From assembly GCF_001483135.1 (NCBI RefSeq), contig NZ_LNAL01000006.1:496003-560002 (forward strand): a stretch of 64,000 bases of DNA. The letters run 5' to 3'. The notes below the pieces were generated by a model that did no database searches, was not told the DNA's origin, and saw nothing but the letters and a program-made list of their open reading frames with translations. Position numbers and translations under genes: made by a program. This DNA is from Solirubrum puertoriconensis (lineage in GTDB: Bacteria > Bacteroidota > Bacteroidia > Cytophagales > Hymenobacteraceae). Shown piece by piece: positions 43,005-51,119 of the stretch; position 1 is the stretch's first letter, and each line of letters opens with the position of its first letter.

Positions 43005-44318
43005 ATGCGCCCCATCCCCCGCGATACTGCCTTCGATAGCTCCCTCGATTTACTGCGCGAGGGGTTTCCGTTTATCCTCAACCGTTGCCGCCGCTACCGC
43101 ACCGATATTTTTCAGATGCGCATGCTCGGCCTGAAAACCATTTGCCTGCACGGGGCCGAAGGAGCGCAGTTGTTTTACAACGACGAGTACTTTGCGCGCA
43201 AAGGCGCCATACCCAAACCCGTGCAGAAAACGCTGCTCGGCGAAAACGGCGTGCAAACCCTCGACGACCAGCAGCACCGCTGCCGCAAGGCAATGTTTAT
43301 GTCGGTGATGACGCGGCCCAGCATTCAGGTGTTGCTCGATCGGCTGCACGAGCAGTGGCGCCGCTCCGTAGCCCGCTGGGAAGGCCAGCAGGAGGTGGTG
43401 CTGTTCGAAGAAGTGCAGGATATCCTGTGCAGCGGGGCGTGCGCCTGGGCCGGCGTACCGCTGCGCCAGAAAAACGTGCGCAAGCGGGCTGCCGATTTTG
43501 CTACCATGGTTGACGCCTTCGGCACCATGGCCCCGCGGCACTGGCGCGGCCGGGCCGCCCGCCGCCGCTCCGAAAAATGGATTATGCGGGTGATTGACAA
43601 AGTGCGTCGCGTCGAAATCATCGTGCCCGAAGGCTCGCCTGCCTACGCCGTAGCCTTTCACCGCACGCCCGAGGGCAAGCCGCTAAGCCGGCACATGGCC
43701 GCCGTGGAGCTGATTAACCTGATTCGGCCCATCGTGGCCATTGCCTGGTACATTACGTTTGCTGCGTTGGCCTTGCACGAGCACCCCGAAAGCCGCCCTA
43801 GGTTGCTGCACGAGCCGGGCTACCTCGAGCTGTTTGTGCAGGAGGTGCGCCGCTACTATCCGTTTGCTCCATTCCTGGGTGCCCGCGTACGCCACGACTT
43901 CGAGTGGCAAGGCTACCAGTTTTCGAAGAACACGTTGGTGCTGCTCGATGTATTCGGCACCAACCGCGACGAACGGCAGTGGCAGCGGCCCGACGACTTC
44001 TGGCCCGACCGCTTCCGCAACTGGCAGGGCAGCCCGTTCGATTTCATTCCGCAGGGCGGCGGCGACTTCCTGACGGGCCACCGCTGTGCCGGCGAGTGGA
44101 TTACCATTGAGGTAGCCAAGCAGGCCGTGCAATGGCTCGTAAACCTGGCCTACGAAGTGCCCGAGCAAGATTTAAGCTTTAGCCTGTCGCGGATGCCCAC
44201 GTTTCCGCGCAGCAAATTCATCATGCGCAACGTGTGGCGGCTTGATGCGCCCTGGCAAATAGAAACCGCCGGGGCTGCTGGTGCGGGTGGTTGCCCGTAC
44301 CATGCTACCCGGCCCTAG
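43005..44318 (+). CDS. CYP152-type cytochrome P450 (fatty-acid peroxygenase)
   Basis: 437 residues from the ATG at 43005 (MRPIPRDTAFDSSLDLLREG). The haem ligand is Cys361 in GGGDFLTGHRCAGEW, close to the normal position in this family. LINLIRPIVAIAWY places Arg241-Pro242 where P450 BS-beta binds the fatty-acid carboxylate with Arg242. CYP152 enzymes use hydrogen peroxide to hydroxylate or decarboxylate fatty acids without a redox partner; none is encoded nearby. The C-terminus has an extra GGCPYH tail. REP-like repeats follow directly. Confidence 0.93.
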   Translation: MRPIPRDTAFDSSLDLLREGFPFILNRCRRYRTDIFQMRMLGLKTICLHGAEGAQLFYNDEYFARKGAIPKPVQKTLLGENGVQTLDDQQHRCRKAMFMSVMTRPSIQVLLDRLHEQWRRSVARWEGQQEVVLFEEVQDILCSGACAWAGVPLRQKNVRKRAADFATMVDAFGTMAPRHWRGRAARRRSEKWIMRVIDKVRRVEIIVPEGSPAYAVAFHRTPEGKPLSRHMAAVELINLIRPIVAIAWYITFAALALHEHPESRPRLLHEPGYLELFVQEVRRYYPFAPFLGARVRHDFEWQGYQFSKNTLVLLDVFGTNRDERQWQRPDDFWPDRFRNWQGSPFDFIPQGGGDFLTGHRCAGEWITIEVAKQAVQWLVNLAYEVPEQDLSFSLSRMPTFPRSKFIMRNVWRLDAPWQIETAGAAGAGGCPYHATRP

Positions 44319-44322
44319 GTGT

Positions 44323-44424
44323 GTAGCGCGGGCTTCAGCCCGCGTTTGCCAGAACGATTGGCTAATGCGCGGAACTGCCCTGACGAGCACCGTTCCAGAA
44401 AACGCGGGCTGAAGCCCGCGCTAC
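44323..44424. repeat. head-to-head pair of REP-like palindromes
   Basis: GTAGCGCGGGCTTCAGCCCG with a GTTTGCCAGAACG tail faces an inverted copy at 44391-44424. Together they would form one long hairpin, like a BIME. They fill the 116-bp gap between the convergent P450 and oxidoreductase genes and could end both transcripts. Confidence 0.9.
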
Positions 44425-44434
44425 CGGATGCTTG

Positions 44435-45652
44435 CTAACCCTTGCTCACCTTATCAATGATGTTCTGCACGCCCTCGATGCGCACCTTTTGGCCGGTGTC
44501 GGCGGCGCGGTAAATGGCTTCAATCAGCTGCATATCGCGCAGGCCCATTTCGCCGGGTACGCGGGTGGGCTGGTTGTTGAGCACGCAGTTGGCAAAGTCG
44601 TCCATCTGGCGCGCTTGCTGCGGCACGTTCTGGATGTTCAGGGGGCCTTGGCTGGTGCGACCCGAAATGCCGCCGTAGCCGAAGGCCGGCTGCAGTTCCA
44701 TCCAACCTTTGGCGGCCTCGGCGCGCAGGCGGCTGCTCATATTTTCGGCGTAGCTGGTGCGGCAATCGGCTGCGCTGCCATCGGTAAACTGCAGTTGCCA
44801 GTTGATGCCGGCTTCCACTTCCTTAAACAAGTTGTTGTTGGGTTTGGGCGTGTACTTAGCTGTAACCGATACCGGCAGCTCGCCCTTGGTGTATACCACG
44901 CCTTGCAGGCAGTAAATGCCCAGGTCCATCAGCGGGCCGCCGCCGGCTAGCTCCTTATCCACGCGCCACGGGGTGTCGTTGTCGAAGCGGAAGCCGTTGT
45001 CGGCCAGCAGGCGCTGCACCGGCCCGTACACCTGCTGCTGACCTAGGCGCATCATTTCGCGGTGGTGCGGCTCGAAGTGCAAGCGGTAGCCGATGCTCAG
45101 CATTTTGCCGGCTTTGCGGCAGGCCTCGATCATGCGCCGGCACTCCGCCGACGAAATAGCCATGGGCTTCTCACAGATGACGTGCTTGCCCGCCTGCGCC
45201 GCCCGCACGGTAAATTCTTCGTGCATGCCTACCGGCAACACCACGTACACAATGTCGATGTTGGGATTATCGGCAATGCGGTCGAAGGTTTTGTAGTCGT
45301 AGATGTTCTGCTCGGGCAGGTTGTATTGCTGCTTCCACTTAGCGGCTTTGGCCGGAGTGCCCGTAACAACGCCCGCCAAGCGGCACAGTTGCGTTTGCTG
45401 CAAGGCCGGCGCCAGCTGCCCGGTGCTGTACTTGCCCAGGCCCACCAGTGCTACACCCAATTTGCGGCCTTGCTGCAGCGCCGCCAAACTCGCCGGGCCA
45501 TAACCCACCTCCGCATCAAACCACGAGCTGAGAGGGGAAGCTAGGCCCGACGGACCAAGCAGGGTGGCGCCCATGCCCAACGAAAGGGTGCGCACAAAAT
45601 CGCGGCGCGACGCGGCAAAAGCCGGATCGAAGTTGCTGAAACCTAGGTGCAT
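44435..45652 (-). CDS. Tat-exported Gfo/Idh/MocA-family oxidoreductase
   Basis: 405 residues. The twin-arginine signal SRRDFVRTLSLGMG is at about 15-28. The NAD(P)-binding Rossmann domain starts LGVALVGLGKYSTGQL. The family's EKPMA motif lies in AGKHVICEKPMAIS, with the catalytic-type Lys. Tat export with bound cofactor is known from glucose-fructose oxidoreductase, which this resembles. YRLHFEPHHREM and GGPLMDLGIYCLQG belong to the substrate domain. Stop codon lies next to the REP pair. Confidence 0.92.
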   Translation of the reverse strand: MHLGFSNFDPAFAASRRDFVRTLSLGMGATLLGPSGLASPLSSWFDAEVGYGPASLAALQQGRKLGVALVGLGKYSTGQLAPALQQTQLCRLAGVVTGTPAKAAKWKQQYNLPEQNIYDYKTFDRIADNPNIDIVYVVLPVGMHEEFTVRAAQAGKHVICEKPMAISSAECRRMIEACRKAGKMLSIGYRLHFEPHHREMMRLGQQQVYGPVQRLLADNGFRFDNDTPWRVDKELAGGGPLMDLGIYCLQGVVYTKGELPVSVTAKYTPKPNNNLFKEVEAGINWQLQFTDGSAADCRTSYAENMSSRLRAEAAKGWMELQPAFGYGGISGRTSQGPLNIQNVPQQARQMDDFANCVLNNQPTRVPGEMGLRDMQLIEAIYRAADTGQKVRIEGVQNIIDKVSKG

Positions 45653-45739
45653 GGCAATACTGATTGGTGCATCAGCACTTACCTGCGCCGCCGGTATAAG
45701 GTTGTGCCCGAGCTGACGTTGGGCAAGCTAAGCGCTGGC

Positions 45740-46975
45740 CTAGAAATTGAGTTGGGCCTGCAGGCGGAGCAAACCGCCGCGCTGCCGGTTGCCCTTGGTT
45801 TGCAAATCCTCGAAACGCCGCGACGACAACGTGTACATCGGCACCAGCTCGAAAAACTTAACCGGTTGCCATTCCACGCCCACCTCTAGCTCGCGCACCG
45901 AGTAACTGCGGGCGTCGCGCTCGTGCTTTTTGCCGCCTTGGTAGTACTGCCCGCGCACAAAGGGGTAAAACTGCTGCTGGCCCACGCGGGCGCGGTAACT
46001 GAGCGTGGCGTAGCCGCCGTGCAGCCGGCGCGTTTCAATGCTGTCGGTGCTGGCGTTGAACTCGGGGCCGCGCCCTACGTTGTACTCAGCCTGAATGCCA
46101 AAGGGCTGCGGATAGAGCACAAACGTGGCGGCGGCGCGGTCGTCGGGGTAGGTGAGGTCGGGGCGAACTTTTACGCGCGGCGAGAGTTGGTCTTTGGCTA
46201 AGGTGTATTCGCCGGTGTACGCCTGCACGCCCGGTTCAATTATCTGGCTACCAATCTGAATGGGGTAGCTTACGCGGGCAACCAAATGCTGGCCGTTGTT
46301 TAATTCGGAGCGGTTAGCGGCCTGCCCGTTGAACACCCCAAACCCCACCACGCCGTAGTCGCCCGAGCCTTTTAGCCCTTCGCTCACCAGCGTGGCAAGG
46401 CGCTTCCGGATGCTGGCCGGCGCCCAGTACACAAACGCACCTAGGTCGCGTTCGTTGGCCAGGGCGCTGTTTAAGGCATCGTTGCGGTCGAGGGGGAGGC
46501 GCTGCTGGCTCGATTGCATGTTCTCGAAGCCGTAGGGCACCTTGCTCTGGCCCAGGCGCAGGCGCCAGGTGCTGGTGGCGTTCAGGCCCAAATCGAAGTA
46601 CGCATCGCGGATTTGCGCAAACTGCCCCGTGTTACTACCGCCGGGCGTGCTGGCAAAATCGGGCTGCAGGTAAAAGTACACGCGCGGGTGCAGCTGCCCG
46701 TACACAATCAGCCGGATGCGCCGAAACGAAAATCCGCCGTTGTCGCCCCACGACCGGTCACACTGCTCGCACTTCAGCTGGGGGTTGGTTTCGAGCAGGC
46801 GGTTGTAGCGCAGCTGCATGTACCCCCTGATGGACACCGCCTCAAACCATTCTTTTTTGCGTGCCTCGGGCTGGCTGGCCGAAGGCAGAACCGCCGTTGC
46901 CTGCCGCGTCGTATCGGCCTGCTGACCGAGGGCTGGCATGGCCAGCAGCAGCATCGCGCTTAACAGATATTTCAT
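45740..46975 (-). CDS. OprO/OprP-type phosphate-selective porin
   Basis: 411 residues from the ATG at 46975 (MKYLLSAMLLLAMPALGQ signal peptide). An outer-membrane beta-barrel follows: alternating hydrophobic strands such as VSIRGYMQLRYNRLLE, FSFRRIRLIVYGQLHPRVYF and YFDLGLNATSTWRLRLGQSKVPYGFENMQ (typical OprP segment), ending in Phe (LRLQAQLNF). A Cys pair (CEQCDRSWGDNGG) is in an early loop. Family members pass phosphate and polyphosphate. The oxidoreductase gene is 87 bp downstream. Confidence 0.88.
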   Translation of the reverse strand: MKYLLSAMLLLAMPALGQQADTTRQATAVLPSASQPEARKKEWFEAVSIRGYMQLRYNRLLETNPQLKCEQCDRSWGDNGGFSFRRIRLIVYGQLHPRVYFYLQPDFASTPGGSNTGQFAQIRDAYFDLGLNATSTWRLRLGQSKVPYGFENMQSSQQRLPLDRNDALNSALANERDLGAFVYWAPASIRKRLATLVSEGLKGSGDYGVVGFGVFNGQAANRSELNNGQHLVARVSYPIQIGSQIIEPGVQAYTGEYTLAKDQLSPRVKVRPDLTYPDDRAAATFVLYPQPFGIQAEYNVGRGPEFNASTDSIETRRLHGGYATLSYRARVGQQQFYPFVRGQYYQGGKKHERDARSYSVRELEVGVEWQPVKFFELVPMYTLSSRRFEDLQTKGNRQRGGLLRLQAQLNF

Positions 46976-47344
46976 GCAAAAACAACCTCGGGGCAAAGTG
47001 AGGCATTTACTGTTACCCCTAGGTCAAGGGCCTGTTAAGCCTGTGTTACGATGCGCCTGCCAAACACCCGAAGTTGTGGTTTGCCCTGAATGAGTTGGGT
47101 TGTGCCGACACAGGCCCTAGGTAAGGCTTACACTGACCAGCAGACCAAAAAAGCAGCGCCGCCTATGTATCAGGGCATTGCAGTGGCGCGCTTCGGTTAA
47201 GGCTGAATGGCAACAAGTTGCGTAGTTGAGCCAAAAGAAAGGTACAGCACCATTCGTATAAAAAATTTAACTGAGTTGTTACCTCAGCGTGAAATCTGCG
47301 TAGGTATGTGACATAATCGATACTGAAATTAACTTTTCTTACTT
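46976..47344. other. 369-bp gene-free gap
   Basis: It separates the divergent porin and Ser-rich protein genes. It holds two CCTAGG cores (47018, 47117) and a small hairpin at 47271-47287 (CTGAG...CTCAG) about 60 bp before the rightward start. It probably carries both promoters. Bacteroidota-type elements are only weakly visible, such as CACTTTG about 25 bp before the porin start. No gene is seen. Confidence 0.5.
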
Positions 47345-47920
47345 ATGGCAACCTCCAACGACCAAAATCGCCACGAAGCGCGTCATCTCGAATTTGAACC
47401 CAACCGCCAAAGCCGCAGCGGCCAAAGCGACCAAGATAACTCGTCGTCCTCGTCGTCATCGGGCAGCTACTACGGCAGCAAGCATGGCGTACAGGCCACC
47501 GGCCAGGGTGCCGACAACCAGCGCGAGCAGTCGTCAGGCAACAGCTGGATTTCGCGCGGCAATAACCGCACGTGGGTAGGCGCCTCGCTGGGCGTACTAG
47601 CCGCCGGTGCGTTTGTAGCCCTCACGCGCGACAAGTGGTCGTCGTGGGGCAGCAGCCTCAGCAACCTCGCCGATAAATCGGGCCTGACGGGCAGCCGCTC
47701 GGGCCAGGGCGAAGAAGAGCAGGGCAGCAGCAACCAGCGCCGCGGCTCGCAGCAAAGCACCGCCAGCGCTAAAGGTAGCAGCTCGCAAAAGTCGGCTTCG
47801 AGCCAAAAAGGCAGCCAAGCCGATGCCTCGCTGAACCGCGAAGCCGCCAGCGGCATCAAGTCGAGCCCCTCGTCGAGCAAATCCTTCACCGACGAAGGCG
47901 CAACCGGCAACAACGACTAA
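47345..47920 (+). CDS. Ser/Gln-rich disordered protein with one membrane segment
   Basis: 191 residues. The N-terminal 75 residues are polar and Ser-rich (an eight-Ser run near residue 34). One hydrophobic segment (WVGASLGVLAAGAFVALT, about 78-95) follows. The rest is disordered and rich in Ser, Gly, Gln and Lys (SSQKSASSQKGSQADA). It looks like a stress or desiccation-type tail protein of Hymenobacter relatives, with unknown function. A terminator hairpin lies 80 bp after the stop. Confidence 0.72.
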   Translation: MATSNDQNRHEARHLEFEPNRQSRSGQSDQDNSSSSSSSGSYYGSKHGVQATGQGADNQREQSSGNSWISRGNNRTWVGASLGVLAAGAFVALTRDKWSSWGSSLSNLADKSGLTGSRSGQGEEEQGSSNQRRGSQQSTASAKGSSSQKSASSQKGSQADASLNREAASGIKSSPSSSKSFTDEGATGNND

Positions 47921-48000
47921 TAACACAACCCGGCTGGGGGGCTTTGCCGCCCGGCCACCTAGGGCTTTGCTCCGCCAACAAGCGGTACATGCCAATACAC

Positions 48001-48042
48001 AAAAGCGCTGCGGCACCGGATTTTCGGCGCCGCAGCGCTTTT
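48001..48042 (+). terminator. Rho-independent terminator
   Basis: AAAAGCGCTGCGGC pairs perfectly with its complement and is followed by TTTTGTTTT on the + strand, consistent with ending the Ser-rich gene transcript. Confidence 0.85.
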
Positions 48043-48148
48043 GTTTTCAATGATATGTAAACGAGTGTCTGGAAGCCCGGCCTGCGTAGCCACGTCGGGC
48101 CGCAGGCCGGCGTAGTTAAGCTTTACTCCCGCTTCGTTCACCCTAAGC

Positions 48149-48241
48149 ACGTCATTCCAAGCAGGGTCAGAAATTTGGCCAGATAGCAATGAATACCTAG
48201 CGTCAGCACGCGAGATGTCTCGCTTGGGCTCGACATGACGT
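48149..48241. repeat. GTCATGCTGAGC-family element, variant
   Basis: ACGTCATTCCAAGCAGGGTC on the left and GCTTGGGCTCGACATGACG on the right are imperfect inverted ends, with GAGATGTCTC inside. It is a diverged relative of the element at 23504. The 516-bp gap 47921-48436 holds this, the terminator at 48001, and a 16-bp palindrome (GAGTCAAGCTTGACTC, 48246-48261). No gene is seen. Confidence 0.6.
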
Positions 48242-48436
48242 TCCTGAGTCAAGCTTGACTCGCCTAACTGCATTGAGCAGTTGTTGGGCGAGGCGCTCAA
48301 ACACATTTTTGGGGTTGGAGAATAGGGAAAAGCTGGTTCGGGCAGCAAGAATATTGCTCAATTAGAAGGAACATAGCTTATACAATCGAATGGCTGTTCT
48401 TCCCTAGACGGAGCATATCAACTCGTGCGTTGCCAG

Positions 48437-49120
48437 CTAGGGTACTTGCGTGGTGGCCGGATTGCTGATGCGGAACCCCACGCCGAGCAGCCCGTGCACT
48501 GCCAGGTTGGTAACGTTGGCGTGGCCGTCTTCGATGGGTACGCGCACGTACGCCGCCGTTGCCCGGGCCTCGGCTTGCACAAACCACCTAGGCGCAAAGG
48601 TGTAGCGCTTGGCAATGCCCACCTCCACCACCGGCCCCGATAAAAAGTAGCCAGTGCCAAACAACCCGCCACGCTCCGGAAAAGCCTTGTTGCGCACCGT
48701 CGACTCGGGGTGGGTAATAACGGCCCCCGCGCCGGCAGCCCACGTAAAGCCGTGCCGCTGCCATAAGCGCGTAAGCGTAACCAGGTTGAAGCCATCGGTA
48801 ATGGAAAAGCGTTGCACCTCGGGCGGGCGGTTGCGCAAAATGATTTTGTGGTGCGTAAGGCGCAACGCCCAGCCTTGGTTGCCACGCCAGGTAGCCAGGC
48901 GCACATCGTAGTACACGGGCGGCCGAAACGGCTCGGTGCGGTAGCGGGCCCGCAGCCTAAGGGTGGCCACCTCGCGCTGATAAATGCGCAGCGGCGAAGG
49001 CACATTGAGGGCGCCGCCACCCGACACCGCGGCCTCCCAAACGCGTTGTTGGCCTTGCCCTAGGTGTGGCCAAGCGGTGCAGGCCAGCAGGCCCAGCCAG
49101 GGGTAAACTGCACGGTACAT
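48437..49120 (-). CDS. outer-membrane beta-barrel-like secreted protein
   Basis: 227 residues with an N-terminal signal (WLGLLACTAWPHLGQGQ). Alternating strand pattern across the whole protein: YYDVRLATWRGNQGWALRLTH, FNLVTLTRLWQRHGFTWAAGA, VVEVGIAKRYTFAPRWFVQ, AVHGLLGVGFRISN. This fits a small outer-membrane barrel. It ends TTQVP rather than in an aromatic residue, so the last strand may end at VGFRIS. No function can be assigned. Confidence 0.72.
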   Translation of the reverse strand: MYRAVYPWLGLLACTAWPHLGQGQQRVWEAAVSGGGALNVPSPLRIYQREVATLRLRARYRTEPFRPPVYYDVRLATWRGNQGWALRLTHHKIILRNRPPEVQRFSITDGFNLVTLTRLWQRHGFTWAAGAGAVITHPESTVRNKAFPERGGLFGTGYFLSGPVVEVGIAKRYTFAPRWFVQAEARATAAYVRVPIEDGHANVTNLAVHGLLGVGFRISNPATTQVP

Positions 49121-49268
49121 AAGTGGTATTCCTCTTGTGCTTGGGTGGCAAGAGGTGTTGCGGCCTACAGCCCGGTGCCATTTGGCTAAACGTGCTCTGT
49201 GCAGTGCGGTTAAGGCCGAGTTGCCCTAGGTGCTGCCAAGCGCAACTACCTTGGGCAGCCAACAACAA

Positions 49269-49300
49269 GAAGCGGCAGCCGGAAAACCAGCTGCCGCTTC
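49269..49300 (-). terminator. Rho-independent terminator after the YsnF protein gene
   Basis: GAAGCGGCAG pairs with CTGCCGCTTC over a 12-base loop, 37 bp beyond the leftward stop at 49337. Confidence 0.75.
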
Positions 49301-49336
49301 GAGGTAAGCTAAAGCAATTGTTTAACTAAGAATAAA

Positions 49337-50233
49337 CTAGAGGCCGGAGCCGCGGTTTACGTCATCTTCGTCCGATGACATGCGGCGCTGGCGCATGGGG
49401 TCGTCGGAGTTTAGGCGCTCCACGTCCACGTCGGTGCGGCGCACCGTGTCGCGAATGGTTTCTTCGCGCTCTTCTACTTCTTTGCCCAGGCGCACTTCTT
49501 CCACCACGCGGGCTTCCTTGTTCACGATGGGCACCTCGGCACGCTCGGTAATCTCCATTTCGCCTTCCTTGAAGTTCTGAATGTCGGCTTCCGAGGCGGG
49601 GCGGTTCACGGGGTTGCGCTCAATCCAGGCATGCTCCTGGCGCAGGCGCAGGTGCTCCTCCACGGGGCGCTCCACAATGCGGCTACGCAGGCGCATGGCG
49701 CCGGTTTCTACTTCGCGCTTGCCCACTTGCAGATTCTCTTCGATAATCGGAATCGACTGATCCGTCATATCAGTGCCGCGGCCTACCATGTCGCGGCTGC
49801 TCATGCCGCTGGCGGTGGTGTCGGTGCCGGCCGTCATGTTCTGCTGTTGGCTCATGTTTTGGGCGCCCATGCCCGTCCAGCCGCTGCGGTACTGCTGGGC
49901 GCGCTCATCCACGTCAACGGCGCCGCAGCGGTCGAGCACCTCGGCGGCACGCTGGGCTTCGGTTTGATCGGTGGCGTGCACGGTTACCATAGCGCCGCGG
50001 CGGGCCACTTCGGAGTACTTCGATATTTCGTCGTCGGTGGTGAACAACGAGCGGAAAAAGCCGCTGATGCTGTCGTCGTTGGTGCTGCTGGTAGTGCTTG
50101 TGCTTGTGCTGCCCGTGGTGTTCTGGGCCGATATATCTATGTGGTCGCGCGTTACACCCATGCTTTCGAGTTGTTGCGCGGCTTGTCGGGCTTGGTTGGC
50201 ATCGTCGAACATGCCAATTACGGTTTGTGCCAT
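49337..50233 (-). CDS. general-stress protein with C-terminal YsnF (DUF2382) domain
   Basis: 298 residues. Residues 1-110 form a GspM-like domain (MAQTVIGMFDDANQARQAAQQL, then VARRGAMVTVHATDQTEAQRA). A flexible Met/Gln/Thr-rich linker follows (about 115-155). Residues 155-275 are the YsnF/AvaK domain with its strand repeats IPIIEENLQVGKREVETGAM, LRSRIVERPVEEHLRLRQE and IVNKEARVVEEVRLGK. Widespread in stress-resistant bacteria. The DUF2382 gene upstream is 50 bp away and the two are probably co-transcribed. Confidence 0.85.
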   Translation of the reverse strand: MAQTVIGMFDDANQARQAAQQLESMGVTRDHIDISAQNTTGSTSTSTTSSTNDDSISGFFRSLFTTDDEISKYSEVARRGAMVTVHATDQTEAQRAAEVLDRCGAVDVDERAQQYRSGWTGMGAQNMSQQQNMTAGTDTTASGMSSRDMVGRGTDMTDQSIPIIEENLQVGKREVETGAMRLRSRIVERPVEEHLRLRQEHAWIERNPVNRPASEADIQNFKEGEMEITERAEVPIVNKEARVVEEVRLGKEVEEREETIRDTVRRTDVDVERLNSDDPMRQRRMSSDEDDVNRGSGL

Positions 50234-50283
50234 GGTACTAGGATTAGGGTTGTTGGTTGGGTTGGGTAAAGAGCGAGCTAGGT

Positions 50284-50733
50284 TTAGCCCGCGGGTTGGT
50301 TAGGATCATTCATCACCCGCTCCACGATAATTTCTTCTTTGCGGAGCGTAACAGGTTGCGTTGTTTCGGCTTGCACTTGGCGTTTTGTAATGCGCACTTC
50401 CTCCACAAACAGGATGCGCTTTTCGACTGCCAATACCTCGCGCAACACCGGCATAATGGTGGTGTCGCCTTCGTAGCGCACGGCGGGCGGGGCTACATCC
50501 ACGTATTGATTAATAGGCACCCGCTCCACCTCAATTTCTTCGCGCACGGTGGGTGCCGTTATTTCCTGGTGTTCTTCGTGTACTTGCTTGGTTACCCGAA
50601 TGCGGCCCGTTTCTACCACGCCGCGCTCTACCTGCAGCTGCTCCGCAATTACCGGAATAACCACCGGCTGCTCGGGCTGCACGAGGGGCTGGTTCGAGGC
50701 GTTGGGCGGGGTCAGGTTTTCGGGCGGTTGCAT
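50284..50733 (-). CDS. YsnF/AvaK (DUF2382) domain protein
   Basis: 149 residues. The YsnF domain alone: VIPVIAEQLQVERGVVETGRI, VREEIEVERVPINQYVDVAPP, IMPVLREVLAVEKRILFVEEV. It is highly charged with Val/Glu-rich strands, and the N-terminal 30 residues are Pro/Gln-rich. First gene of the two-gene stress unit. The function beyond stress association is unknown. Confidence 0.85.
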   Translation of the reverse strand: MQPPENLTPPNASNQPLVQPEQPVVIPVIAEQLQVERGVVETGRIRVTKQVHEEHQEITAPTVREEIEVERVPINQYVDVAPPAVRYEGDTTIMPVLREVLAVEKRILFVEEVRITKRQVQAETTQPVTLRKEEIIVERVMNDPNQPAG

Positions 50734-51119
50734 AGGAGCGTATGGGTAGTAGCCGGCTGATGCGGAAATCGATTAAAGCCAACTATGTAGTTTTTGGAAT
50801 GGGCTTACGCGGCTCAAAACCTATTGTTATTGTTCAGTTGACCAGAACAAGTCCAATAAATGGTTGAGCTAACCAGCAGCCCGGCGGTTCAAGCGCAGCC
50901 ATAAAGCGCTACTGTATTGAGGCTTGCAGCGACCGTATAGTTGAGGTAACAACCCCGCTTTGGGCCTGCAATAATGGCGGGCAAATTTCCGGGTGGTGGT
51001 AATGGCCTGCGGCGCGGTTAGCTACGGTTCATCCGGCTCAGGCTACACTTCGGTAGCAACAAGTGGATATGGGGGAGGCCGCACGGCCACATTTGAATCG
51101 TCACTCAGCCGCTACCCCC
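50734..51119. other. 386-bp gene-free gap
   Basis: Divergent promoter region of the DUF2382 and TonB-receptor genes, with an A+T-richer stretch near 50770-50860 (GTTATTGTTCAGTTGACCAG). I see no hairpin element, repeat or supported small gene here. Confidence 0.5.

Noticed and set aside
47959-48348. 129-codon leftward frame
   Set aside because: It runs through a terminator hairpin and a repeat element, and the translation shows no protein-like pattern or family landmarks.
51063-51119. Longer start for the TonB-dependent receptor
   Set aside because: The added 19 residues are not part of the signal peptide that begins at the ATG at 51120.
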